Positions 1 to 7,230 of a stretch of DNA of 20,732 bases are shown here, piece by piece (positions within the stretch are counted from its first letter, which is position 1; each line of letters starts with the position of its first letter). The notes under the pieces are model-generated. The model was not told the DNA's origin and did no database searches. It saw only the letters and a list, made by a program, of their open reading frames with translations. A program made the position numbers and the translations under genes. This DNA is from Methanosarcinales archaeon (GTDB lineage: Archaea > Halobacteriota > Syntropharchaeia > Alkanophagales > Methanospirareceae). The stretch spans positions 1 through 20,732 of the forward strand of contig JAODGP010000017.1 in NCBI GenBank assembly GCA_025464345.1, in the 5' to 3' direction.

Positions 1-264
1 CTCTCGCTGTTCATGAAAGACACCAAGAGCATTAACGCCAAGAATCCAAGCACCCTTTTTAGCAGTCTGAATAAGCTTCTTCTGTTCCAAAATTAGTTTT
101 TCAAATTCTATTCGCTGCCCCTTTCTGATAATTTCCTCGAGTTGCTCTATACGTTTCTGATACTCTCGCTCACGTTGCCTACCTTCAAGGTTTGTTTTGA
201 GATAGGCAGCAAGCCCCATTATCCCGAATCCTATCCCAGCAGCTAATCCTATCCATTCTGACAT
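1..264 (-). CDS. Membrane-anchored coiled-coil protein, N-terminal part (cut by window edge)
   Basis: Reading the minus strand from an ATG at 264 gives 88 codons with no stop before the left edge, so the C-terminus is missing. Residues 4-22 form one hydrophobic, glycine/alanine-rich segment (WIGLAAGIGFGIMGLAAYL), probably a signal anchor. It is followed by a strongly charged, Glu/Arg/Lys/Gln-rich stretch (about 26-68) with the heptad look of a coiled coil. I do not recognise the family. The ATG follows directly on the TAA of the upstream phosphatase gene with no base between, so the two are very likely co-transcribed and translationally coupled. Base composition is AT-rich like the phosphatase. 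Function unknown; a small membrane accessory protein is as much as can be said. Confidence 0.7.
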   Translation of the reverse strand, partial: MSEWIGLAAGIGFGIMGLAAYLKTNLEGRQREREYQKRIEQLEEIIRKGQRIEFEKLILEQKKLIQTAKKGAWILGVNALGVFHEQRE

Positions 265-912
265 TTATCCATCACCCCACATTTTAATGACTTCCGTTAG
301 CTCATTTAAATTTTTAATGGTTGAAGCACCTCTCTTCTCAAAATCTTCAACTTTAAAAATTCGTGGAATACCAAGGAAATTAATCCTGTTACGGGCTGCG
401 AAATCACAATCTCTCAATGAATCACCAATAAAAAGCACCTTCGTGGGTTCTAAGCTCGAATTTTTAAGTATAAGACTGATCTGGTCATATTTTCCAAAAC
501 CTTGTTTATAACCAAAGATACCATCAACCAGGCTGTAAACGCCTTTTAATTTACAGTATTTGAGAACGATCTCGTGTTTTGTACTGCTACAGATGTATAT
601 TTTGATCTTCTTTTTCTTGAGGTGAGCAAAAGTAGATACAACATCAGGAAATAGAGGGAGTTCAAAGATACCTTCTAACTTCTTCGCTTCAAAGGCGTTC
701 ACCACCTCACTATTCTTTGGATGTTGCGGGAAGATTAGTTCTATCTGGGTAGCAAAATCTACCCCCGTGGTCTCCAGATATCTCCTCTTTGCCTCTTCTT
801 CTGTGAGATTGTACTCCTCTGTTATAAGTTCCACTGCCAGTCGTGTCAGAAAAGGCATCGTATCTGCTATGGTTCCATCGAAATCAAAAATGATTGCTTT
901 TATGCCCCTCAT
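265..912 (-). CDS. HAD-superfamily phosphatase (phosphoglycolate phosphatase-like)
   Basis: 215-residue soluble hydrolase of the haloacid dehalogenase superfamily. All four motifs are visible: motif I DFDGT with nucleophile D10 and acid/base D12; motif II serine at 109-110 (ICSST); motif III lysine at about K141; motif IV GDSLRD (163-168) holding the Mg-binding acids. The segment between motifs I and II (about 16-90) is an alpha-helical C1 cap of the PGP/beta-phosphoglucomutase type. The family removes phosphate from small metabolites, and sequence alone does not give the substrate. The gene begins 1 bp after the stop of the bifunctional inositol-phosphate enzyme and abuts the next gene, so an inositol phosphodiester phosphate is a reasonable candidate substrate (inference). 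Sampled GC is about 37%, well below most of the window. Confidence 0.9.
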   Translation of the reverse strand: MRGIKAIIFDFDGTIADTMPFLTRLAVELITEEYNLTEEEAKRRYLETTGVDFATQIELIFPQHPKNSEVVNAFEAKKLEGIFELPLFPDVVSTFAHLKKKKIKIYICSSTKHEIVLKYCKLKGVYSLVDGIFGYKQGFGKYDQISLILKNSSLEPTKVLFIGDSLRDCDFAARNRINFLGIPRIFKVEDFEKRGASTIKNLNELTEVIKMWGDG

Positions 913-913
913 C

Positions 914-2281
914 TCATTTATACTTCTTCCATGATAGAAGAGTTCGCCAGGTTACGATTATATTGGTCTGCAGAGCTATTATGATTAATGCAAAAAGGAC
1001 AAAAATTGTGCTGAAGTAACTGAGCATGGCACCAATAAAAAGAACAAACAATCTGAAGTCTCTACCTCTACCTGCGGCAATCCATCTGCCTTTATATTGA
1101 TAGTTAAAATTAGCCAGTGACTTTGCAGAGGTGTAGCTCACCATAAGATTCCCTAAGATAGCAAATACAGAGATGACAATGATAATTAAAGGACTCCAAA
1201 AAATACCCAGTGCTTCTTTACCTCCTATGCTCATCATGGAGTAATAAAACATTCCAAGAAGTATTAAACCATCTGCGTATCTGTCCAATATTGCATCAAT
1301 GAAATTGCCGAGAGCGGAAGTCATACTTTTAAGCCTCGCTATCTCGCCATCGCATCCATCCAGCACGCTTGAGAGTTGAATGAAAAGACCACCTGTAACA
1401 GGCTGGCACAGGAAGAAGAGGATTGCACTTATCACGGCAACGCCGAAACTGAGCAGAGACACCTGATTCGGTGTGGCGCCTCTGTGCAGTTTGAGTATGA
1501 GCGGAGTGAATATCCTGGTTGAGAACCTCCGATTTATATATTTCGAGATGATGCCGTCGGTTGGTTTACCGAGCGAACGGAGCATCATCCTCTCGGCATA
1601 CTTCTGACTCGCAGGCGTATCAATATCGCACCAGAACCGACCATTGATGTCGAGAACAGCCAGTTTATGTGTGTGTATCAACCGCTGAACCGCACCGGTC
1701 CATTCGGTCACACCATCTGCAATCGCTTCCCGCAGTGCATCAAATACCGCAGGTGTGCAGTAGAATATGCCGCAATCTATCGCATTGTAATCCTCTATGT
1801 GCTTGCCTATACGTTCAGGTATGCCGTTAACGACGAGCAGTTTCGTGGCATCCTCCAGGTCGAAGACGTTCTCAGGCTTATCAACACAGAGCACACACCT
1901 GCCTGTCTGTGGTGCGTATTGCAGTAAGTGCTCCACGATACCCGTGTCGAATACATGGTCGCACATGAGCAGCAGGAAATCCTCGTCATTGACCGCTTCT
2001 CTTGCCTTCCAGACCGAGATGCCATTGCCCTTATCCCATTCGTCGTTCTTAACGTATTCGATTCTTATACCACGTCTCTTCTCCTTCAACTCCGTATCCA
2101 CGTAGCTTATCACTTCATCGCTTCTATACCCAACGACGAGCACGAAATCGGTTATTCCACACCTATTCAGTGAAGTGATAGCCCTCTCTATCAGTGGTAG
2201 TCCGAGCAGCGGTATAAGTGGTTTCGGCTCCTTTCGCACCATGCGTTTACCCCTGCCCGCTGCCAGTATCACTGCTTTCAT
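914..2281 (-). CDS. Bifunctional inositol-1-phosphate cytidylyltransferase / CDP-inositol phosphotransferase (IPCT-DIPPS type)
   Basis: 455 residues in two fused domains. Residues 1-235 are a sugar-nucleotidyltransferase with LAAGRGKRM (6-14), the substrate-site Lys near 20, and a CDH triad (107-109). Residues about 240-455 are a membrane CDP-alcohol phosphotransferase whose signature is complete: D308, D311-G312, A315-R316, G325, D329, D333, with hydrophobic helices around 275-300, 335-350, 360-385 and 408-445. This domain order and length match the enzyme that makes CDP-inositol and joins it to inositol-1-phosphate to give phosphorylated di-myo-inositol phosphate, a solute of hot-living archaea such as Archaeoglobus. 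An inositol phospholipid or another polar head group is the main alternative. It heads a three-gene run with the HAD phosphatase. GC drops within the gene: about 49% in the first part, about 37% left of position 1300. No clear ribosome site precedes the ATG. Confidence 0.88.
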   Translation of the reverse strand: MKAVILAAGRGKRMVRKEPKPLIPLLGLPLIERAITSLNRCGITDFVLVVGYRSDEVISYVDTELKEKRRGIRIEYVKNDEWDKGNGISVWKAREAVNDEDFLLLMCDHVFDTGIVEHLLQYAPQTGRCVLCVDKPENVFDLEDATKLLVVNGIPERIGKHIEDYNAIDCGIFYCTPAVFDALREAIADGVTEWTGAVQRLIHTHKLAVLDINGRFWCDIDTPASQKYAERMMLRSLGKPTDGIISKYINRRFSTRIFTPLILKLHRGATPNQVSLLSFGVAVISAILFFLCQPVTGGLFIQLSSVLDGCDGEIARLKSMTSALGNFIDAILDRYADGLILLGMFYYSMMSIGGKEALGIFWSPLIIIVISVFAILGNLMVSYTSAKSLANFNYQYKGRWIAAGRGRDFRLFVLFIGAMLSYFSTIFVLFALIIIALQTNIIVTWRTLLSWKKYK

Positions 2282-2326
2282 ATTATGCCGTTTGTAACAG
2301 TTAGTAAATCTCCTTAACTCCCCATC

Positions 2327-2349
2327 ATCCCCTCTAAATCCGAGGGAAT
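2327..2349 (-). other. Small inverted repeat between argS and the inositol-phosphate gene
   Basis: Arms 2327-2334 and 2342-2349 flank a 7-nt loop. Read as minus-strand RNA they pair over 8 positions with one G-U; on the plus strand that position is a C-A mismatch, so the structure favours minus-strand transcripts. It sits in the 137-bp gap after argS and before the inositol-phosphate gene. No T-run follows it on the minus strand, so an intrinsic terminator is not well supported; a leader or 3'-end structure is possible. Confidence 0.3.
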
Positions 2350-2418
2350 CAGTTCATTCTTGATTCATATTTGTCTATATTTGTGTTCGTACATAAATCA
2401 GGTAACCTGTCATATCCA

Positions 2419-4110
2419 TCACATCTCCTCCGGTGCTTCTATCCCCAGCACGGACAGCACCTCATGCAGAACTCGCATCGTGCATTCCACGAGGACCAGT
2501 CTCGCAGCACGCAATTCTTCGTCTGCATTCAATACCGGGCAGTTCTTATAAAATATATTGAACAGCTCAGCGAGCTCCCTCGCATATCTCGCAACCGGAT
2601 GCAGTTTCAGCTCACATGCTGCGTTCTCCAGCACATACTCAAATGTTGAGAGCTTCTTTATCAGCGCTACTTCGCTATCAGCACGTAACAGAGACAGATC
2701 AGCAGACTCAGGAACGGCAATACCATGCTCTCGTGCCACGCGTAATATGCTGCATGCACGTGCATGTGCATACTGCACGAAGGGCGCACCCTTCTTCTCT
2801 ATGTCCAGCGCCTCCTCGAGGTCAAATATCATGTGCTTCTCGGGCGAGACCTTCACCATGTCGTAACGCAGTGCCCCTATCCCGACAATCCTCGCAATTG
2901 CACGCTTCTTATCTCCGCTGAGGTCGCTCCTCCGCTTGTCCACCTCCTCATATGCCCGCTCCTCTATCTTATCCATCAGCTCATCTGCCGATATGTATCG
3001 CCCGGCACGTGTGGATAACGAACCCGAAGGGAGGGATACGAACTCAAAGATGACGAATTCCGGCAGCACGTCCACACTCAGCAGTAGCAGTGCCTTACGC
3101 AATTGCTCCGATACCAGTTCGTGGTCCTTACCAAAGACATCTATCATCCGGTCGCATCGCTCACTCTTCCACATGTGATATGCGAGGTCGCGTGTGGTAT
3201 AAAGCGAAGTCCCATCCGTTCGCTGAATCACCAGTTCCTTATCTATGCCCTCTAACCTGAGCATGATAGCAGGACCTTCGTATTTTATATCTCCCCTATG
3301 CTTTAACTCCTCTATTACACGCTCGACATCACCACTGCGCACGAATCTGCTCTCGAATACGAATATGTCGTGCCTGATATTCAATCTGTGCAGAGATGCT
3401 TTTATACCCGCGAGGCACCTCTGAACCACCGACTCGTAACGCTTCATCACAGCCTCATCGCCGATCTCGTAACGCTTCATCAGTGCATCCACTTCGCTTT
3501 GACACGTTGCATCAGACTCCAGCATACGATTCGCTGCGATATATGCATCAGCTATTGCATGGTCGCCCTTCTTCTCCATATTGAGTCCAAAGCGAGAGAC
3601 GCCCCATACCGCAACCGCAACCTGCCTGCCCATATCATTCACGTAATACTGCGTCTCCACATGGTAGCCCACGCGCTTCAATACACGTGCGAGTGTATCG
3701 CCTATTATCGCATTCCTGAGATGTCCTATATGCAGTGGTCCATCCGGGTTCGCAGAGGTATGCTCTATTATTATCTTCGTATCACGCTTATCCGCTGTAT
3801 TTCCCGCTTTTATACGCTCAAGGGTGGCATTCAGGAACGAATCACTGACATAGAAGTTGATATACGGACCCATAGCAACCGCTTCAGATATAAGTGCGCG
3901 GTCAGCTGGGGTCAGCACAATGTGACGCACGATATCATCGGCGATGCTCTTCGGCGGCTTTCTGTACTTAGTAGCCAGAGTGAAAGCGACCCTGGAGGTG
4001 ATGTCGGCATGCTCACTCGGCTCCAGTTCCAGACTGGTGCATTCATACGATGCTTCTTCCAGTGCACGCTTCAGTAGATGCTCAACTGCTCGCTTGAATG
4101 CCCGGTACAT
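2419..4110 (-). CDS. argS: Arginyl-tRNA synthetase
   Basis: 563-residue class I aminoacyl-tRNA synthetase that charges tRNA-Arg in the cytosol. Order of domains: N-terminal tRNA-contacting domain (about 1-105), Rossmann catalytic core with HTSANPDGPLHIGH (HIGH at 127-130), DLAYH near 308-312, and a DALR-type all-helical anticodon-binding domain (about 440-563). The KMSKS position carries STRAGRYI (366-373); loss of the canonical lysine loop is usual in ArgRS. Length is typical for archaea. The start at 4110 lies 30 bp from the divergent dph5 start. There is no ribosome site in that gap, so a leaderless or nearly leaderless message is likely. It is transcribed toward the inositol-phosphate operon, with 137 bp between. 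Confidence 0.97.
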   Translation of the reverse strand: MYRAFKRAVEHLLKRALEEASYECTSLELEPSEHADITSRVAFTLATKYRKPPKSIADDIVRHIVLTPADRALISEAVAMGPYINFYVSDSFLNATLERIKAGNTADKRDTKIIIEHTSANPDGPLHIGHLRNAIIGDTLARVLKRVGYHVETQYYVNDMGRQVAVAVWGVSRFGLNMEKKGDHAIADAYIAANRMLESDATCQSEVDALMKRYEIGDEAVMKRYESVVQRCLAGIKASLHRLNIRHDIFVFESRFVRSGDVERVIEELKHRGDIKYEGPAIMLRLEGIDKELVIQRTDGTSLYTTRDLAYHMWKSERCDRMIDVFGKDHELVSEQLRKALLLLSVDVLPEFVIFEFVSLPSGSLSTRAGRYISADELMDKIEERAYEEVDKRRSDLSGDKKRAIARIVGIGALRYDMVKVSPEKHMIFDLEEALDIEKKGAPFVQYAHARACSILRVAREHGIAVPESADLSLLRADSEVALIKKLSTFEYVLENAACELKLHPVARYARELAELFNIFYKNCPVLNADEELRAARLVLVECTMRVLHEVLSVLGIEAPEEM

Positions 4111-4140
4111 CTCTTATGTTATAACATTTATACATATACA
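4111..4140. promoter_or_regulatory. Compact divergent promoter region, argS / dph5
   Basis: These 30 bp are all that separates the two divergent start codons. They are AT-rich with TATA-like blocks (ttataac, tttatacatata) and hold a perfect 12-bp palindrome, atgttataacat, at 4116-4127. For argS, the block tacatataca (4131-4140) is centred about 25 bp from its ATG, the spacing expected of a leaderless archaeal promoter. For dph5 the matching element would overlap the first bases of argS or be the palindrome itself. Assignment of individual boxes is inference. Confidence 0.5.
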
Positions 4141-4908
4141 ATGCTTACATTCGTCGGACTCGGATTGTATGACCCCAGGGACATAACACTGAAGGGTCTG
4201 GAAGCGGTGAGGGCTGCGGATGTGGTCTATGCCGAGTTTTATACTTCACCAGCCGGAGCACGGACGATAGCGGACCTGGAGAAGGCGTATGGGCGGCATA
4301 TCAAGCTCCTTGACCGTGCGGACCTGGAGGAGCGTGCCGATGCTGGTATACTGAGCGAGGCGAAGAGCAGGAATGTGGTTCTGCTCAGTGGCGGCGATGC
4401 CATGATCGCTACCACACACGTTGACCTCCGATTACGAGCGATGGATATGGGTATAGAGACACGGCTAATACATGCGCCATCGGTCGCCACCGCTGCCGCA
4501 GGGCTATCCGGACTGCAGTATTATAAGTTCGGCAAATCGGCAACGGTCTCGCCACCATACAGGGGCGGCGTGATTTCCAGAGTGCCTTACGATACTATAT
4601 GTAGCAATAAAGAGCGTGGCTTGCATACCCTGCTATATCTCGACATCGGGATGCGCATACAATATGCACTGGAACTGCTGGAATCGGTGGAGCACGAGTG
4701 CGGTGGAGATATATTGAAGCGTTCTCTAATGGTGGGAATAGCACGGGCAGGTTCACATAACCCTGTGGTGAAGGCTGACTATATGGCAGAGTTGAAGCGT
4801 TATGAATTTGGCGACCTGCCACATGTGCTCATCGTCACCGGTGAACTCCACTTCATGGAACACGAGGCACTGCGTAAAATCGCAAAAGCACCGGGTGATC
4901 GTGGTTAG
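4141..4908 (+). CDS. dph5: Diphthine synthase
   Basis: 255-residue SAM-dependent methyltransferase of the tetrapyrrole-methylase fold that trimethylates the modified histidine of elongation factor 2 on the way to diphthamide. Visible marks: N-terminal FVGLGLYDPRDIT (4-16), LLSGGDAMIATTH (81-93), HAPSV (111-115) and GLQYYKFGKSATV (124-136), all characteristic of Dph5. The start is placed at 4141 because family members begin with M-L-x-F-x-GLGLYD. The frame is open 63 bp further upstream (to 4078), but that stretch lies inside argS and has no family-like sequence. No ribosome site precedes 4141, which fits leaderless translation. It stands alone, divergent from argS and convergent with the surface-protein gene. 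Confidence 0.96.
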   Translation: MLTFVGLGLYDPRDITLKGLEAVRAADVVYAEFYTSPAGARTIADLEKAYGRHIKLLDRADLEERADAGILSEAKSRNVVLLSGGDAMIATTHVDLRLRAMDMGIETRLIHAPSVATAAAGLSGLQYYKFGKSATVSPPYRGGVISRVPYDTICSNKERGLHTLLYLDIGMRIQYALELLESVEHECGGDILKRSLMVGIARAGSHNPVVKADYMAELKRYEFGDLPHVLIVTGELHFMEHEALRKIAKAPGDRG

Positions 4909-5176
4909 TTTTTGACTTAGGCACCACCCCCTCATATCGCTAACGCATGAGCTACATAACACAGATAGTAGCTGAGAGTGGTTAAAAATGTATATCTGAT
5001 GTGTGGTGGCTGTAATTGTGGGTTCTTATATTGGACGAATTAATTTTTGTGAGGGTATATTGTGTAAATGTGTTAGCTACTGAAATACATCAAAAATAAG
5101 ACATCTTAGGTTAAAAATATAAAATATATCCCTGATCTCAATGCTTCCGAACCCATGAAAGTTCCATGTTCATAAT
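4909..5176. other. Convergent intergenic region, no gene seen
   Basis: 268 bp between the 3' ends of dph5 and the surface-protein gene, AT-rich, with no credible ORF on either strand and no tRNA-like fold. It contains short T-runs on the plus strand (4909-4913, 5043-5048) and a T-rich tract on the minus strand (5111-5129), either of which could serve as archaeal terminators for the converging genes. Confidence 0.5.
5092..5129 (-). terminator. Possible T-rich terminator after the surface-protein gene
   Basis: Read on the minus strand, 5129-5111 is ATATATTTTATATTTTTAA and is followed by a second T-run ending at 5092. It lies about 50-85 bases past the surface-protein stop. T-rich tracts without a strong hairpin are the usual archaeal termination signal. 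The evidence is composition only. Confidence 0.35.
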
Positions 5177-6004
5177 CTAATATATCCTCCTCCTGCTGCT
5201 CCTCCGCCCGAGCAGCACGGCAAGCACAATAACCGCAACCACTATCACGACGGCGTAGATAGCGTAACTCCCGATCTGTCTCGTGGTCTTCGCACTCGTG
5301 GCGAGTCTCGTAGCGTTTCGTGCAGATTCAAACGCCATATTCGCTTCTTCCAGCGCCTCTCCCGGCATACCACCATGCCACTTCTCCAGCGAATTATCCA
5401 GGTGCTCCTTCGCCAGCATAAGCATCGTTCTCGCATCAGATACGTCAATACCCGTGGCATTGGCTATTGTACTGTTCGCTTCCTCTATCGCATCCTCTGC
5501 CCTGTTCATCGCCCTGACCGCATCCTCTATTATCTCTGACGTCACATCCTTCTCTATCTCCACCACCGAATAAAGCCCTTCGGTCGTATGCTGTGTTATG
5601 TTCAGCAATACGAAATGCATACGCTTACTCACTTCAGGCGCCGTAACCGACCATGTAATTTCAACTGCCTTATTCACTTCTCCATGCTCTATCCTGTAAG
5701 AATCGCCACTTGAGAGCGCTTCAGGCGCACCATCGTCAATCTTTATATGCCCCGCTGAGCCCTCCAGTTCCGACTGGAACACGAGATCGGTTGCCTCTAT
5801 CTCCTTACTGAAGTTTGTCAGGACTACTTTTATGAATACTTCACTACCGTTCTTTACCATATCGGTACCTGTTACCTTAGCATAGTCTATGCTCTTTATT
5901 TCCGCATCCACGAATGGCGACTTCTCCAGTGATGGCTGTGCGATACCCGTCACAATAATGAGCAAAAGGCACAGTACCAGTCCTTCCGCCAGCTTTCTCG
6001 TCAT
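5177..6004 (-). CDS. Signal-peptide surface protein with C-terminal TM anchor
   Basis: 275 residues. An N-terminal signal peptide (about 1-23: basic start, then LVLCLLLIIVTGIA) leads to a beta-rich, probably Ig/CARDB-like segment (about 32-150), then a helical, Glu/Ala-rich segment (about 151-243) likely to be coiled coil. One TM helix (246-265) and a short Arg-rich cytoplasmic tail (GRRSSRRRIY) end the protein. Six N-glycosylation sequons lie in the predicted outer part (N52, N64, N135, N177, N182, N230). The layout is a type I membrane protein with almost all its mass outside. It lies 13 bp behind cetZ: the stop of cetZ (TGA) overlaps a GAGGT ribosome site for this gene, which suggests coupled translation. 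I do not recognise a named family. A link to CetZ is inferred from position only. Confidence 0.85.
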   Translation of the reverse strand: MTRKLAEGLVLCLLLIIVTGIAQPSLEKSPFVDAEIKSIDYAKVTGTDMVKNGSEVFIKVVLTNFSKEIEATDLVFQSELEGSAGHIKIDDGAPEALSSGDSYRIEHGEVNKAVEITWSVTAPEVSKRMHFVLLNITQHTTEGLYSVVEIEKDVTSEIIEDAVRAMNRAEDAIEEANSTIANATGIDVSDARTMLMLAKEHLDNSLEKWHGGMPGEALEEANMAFESARNATRLATSAKTTRQIGSYAIYAVVIVVAVIVLAVLLGRRSSRRRIY

Positions 6005-6017
6005 TCTACTTTTTACC

Positions 6018-7175
6018 TCAGAATAACGGCTTCAACGTCTCGTCTGTATCCAGCAGTTCCTTATATTCCTTCTCCTTCTCGCCTGCTACTTCTTTTATCT
6101 TCTTCTGCGCTTCCGCACCTATCCTCTGCAGTTCCTTTATCCTCGGAATATCAGACACACCTGAAAACAGCACGATAGCTGATACATGGTCGCCTTTTAA
6201 CGGGAAATCCCCGCCTCTTACCTCCTCTCCCTTTATCATCTCCTCAATTTGCAACTTTGACTTCTCTATACCCTTCCTGCTCAGCTCCTCCGGCGGTCCT
6301 GCTGCGATTATCAATGCCCGCTCCGCTGTTGTAACGTCACATGGTATCGTCAATCTGCCCAGGACTGCCCGTCTCACCAGAGAAGTAACCCTCGTAACTG
6401 AATCCAGCTTATCCATGCTCACCTTTTTATTCTTGAATAATTTCTTTATGAATCCCCCTCCGCTTCGCTCTATACGTTCTGTTGCATATCCAATCGTGGA
6501 TATGCCACCACCTTTAAGCGTATTAATTATCTCTGCGGCGTCCACTACTATCTGTCCCACTTCATTCGCCTCGCCTGCACCGAACAATATCCCGAACCGT
6601 CGCACTATCTCCTCGTTTATCGCTGCAAACGCTTCCTTTACGCTCTCGCCGCCCATCTTCCACGCATTATTATCAAACAGGAATAGATTGTCCACTTCGT
6701 TCACGAAACTCATCAGACTTCTTGCTGCATTTAAACTGCATAAAGCGCCTTCATCCTCGGATGGCAATATTCCGAGCCCGTATACCGGCTCCTCATATAG
6801 CTTCTTCAACCTCCTCGCCAGTACTGGCGCGCCGCCAGAGCCCGTTCCACCGCCTAAGCCCGCTATTATTAAGAATGCGTCCACCTGATATGTCCCTCGC
6901 TTGTCTATCTCACTCTGTATCGTATAAATCTCATCAGTGGCTACCTTCGCACCTAATTCATTATCCGCACCTATACCATGCCCCTTCGTTAGCGATTCGC
7001 CGATAAGCAGCCGGTCTTCCATCGGTATGTATTTCAGTCCCATCAAATCCGACTTTGCCGTATTGATAGCCAGCACGCGAGATACAAAATTCTGCCTCGT
7101 TCGCTTCGCATACTCCAGGAACGTATCAACTATCCTGCCACCTGCCTGACCATAACCTATCATAAATACCCGCAT
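6018..7175 (-). CDS. cetZ: CetZ-type tubulin-superfamily GTPase
   Basis: 385-residue archaeal tubulin/FtsZ homologue of the CetZ group, which forms dynamic cytoskeletal filaments and in Haloferax controls cell shape and motility rather than division itself. Visible marks: N-terminal MIGYGQAGGRIVD (5-17), INTAK (37-41), GHGIGADNELGA (65-76), the tubulin signature GGGTGSGG (108-115), VYGLGILPSEDEG (131-143), the guanine-contacting FDNNAW (167-172), and GVSDIPRIKE-type C-terminal domain elements. Similarity to haloarchaeal CetZ is clear by eye from end to end; FtsZ would lack the GADNELGA block. The C-terminus is Lys/Glu-rich and ends in TLKPLF, perhaps a short tail peptide. AGGGGG (7182-7187) is a ribosome site 6 nt before the ATG. 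An AAATATAG box just past the PRC gene stop may be an internal promoter. Confidence 0.95.
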   Translation of the reverse strand: MRVFMIGYGQAGGRIVDTFLEYAKRTRQNFVSRVLAINTAKSDLMGLKYIPMEDRLLIGESLTKGHGIGADNELGAKVATDEIYTIQSEIDKRGTYQVDAFLIIAGLGGGTGSGGAPVLARRLKKLYEEPVYGLGILPSEDEGALCSLNAARSLMSFVNEVDNLFLFDNNAWKMGGESVKEAFAAINEEIVRRFGILFGAGEANEVGQIVVDAAEIINTLKGGGISTIGYATERIERSGGGFIKKLFKNKKVSMDKLDSVTRVTSLVRRAVLGRLTIPCDVTTAERALIIAAGPPEELSRKGIEKSKLQIEEMIKGEEVRGGDFPLKGDHVSAIVLFSGVSDIPRIKELQRIGAEAQKKIKEVAGEKEKEYKELLDTDETLKPLF

Positions 7176-7216
7176 TTCTATCCCCCTTTCTCTATACCTC
7201 TATCTATTACTCATTT

Positions 7217-7230
7217 TCTATTCTATATTT
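7217..7230 (-). promoter_or_regulatory. Possible internal promoter for cetZ
   Basis: Minus-strand GAAATATAGAATAG begins at the stop codon of the PRC-barrel gene and lies about 44 bp before the cetZ ATG. That would give a leader of about 18 nt carrying the AGGGGG ribosome site at 7187-7182. This would let cetZ and the surface protein be expressed apart from the two upstream genes. It is a motif match only. Confidence 0.35.

Noticed and set aside
3433..3482. 17-bp direct repeat (ctcgtaacgcttcatca at 3433 and 3466) inside argS
   Set aside because: It encodes the two MKRYE stretches 11 residues apart; the surrounding segment (E-x-GD-x-x-V ... C-x-x-GIK) follows the usual ArgRS pattern, so it is chance similarity rather than an insertion or mobile repeat.
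3370..4077. 235-codon open frame on the plus strand opposite argS
   Set aside because: It lies wholly antisense to a certain argS, is rich in Cys/His/Arg/Tyr as such shadows are, and shows no domain.
4078..4140. 21-residue N-terminal extension of dph5
   Set aside because: It overlaps the argS start region, has no resemblance to Dph5, and the family N-terminus fits exactly at 4141.
4946..5081. Distant short inverted repeat (agtagct / agctact) in the dph5 downstream gap
   Set aside because: Only 7 bp, about 100 bp apart in AT-rich DNA; expected by chance.
6415..6888. 157-codon open frame opposite cetZ
   Set aside because: Low-complexity Ser/Pro/Ile composition mirrors the cetZ codons on the other strand; no ribosome site or motif.
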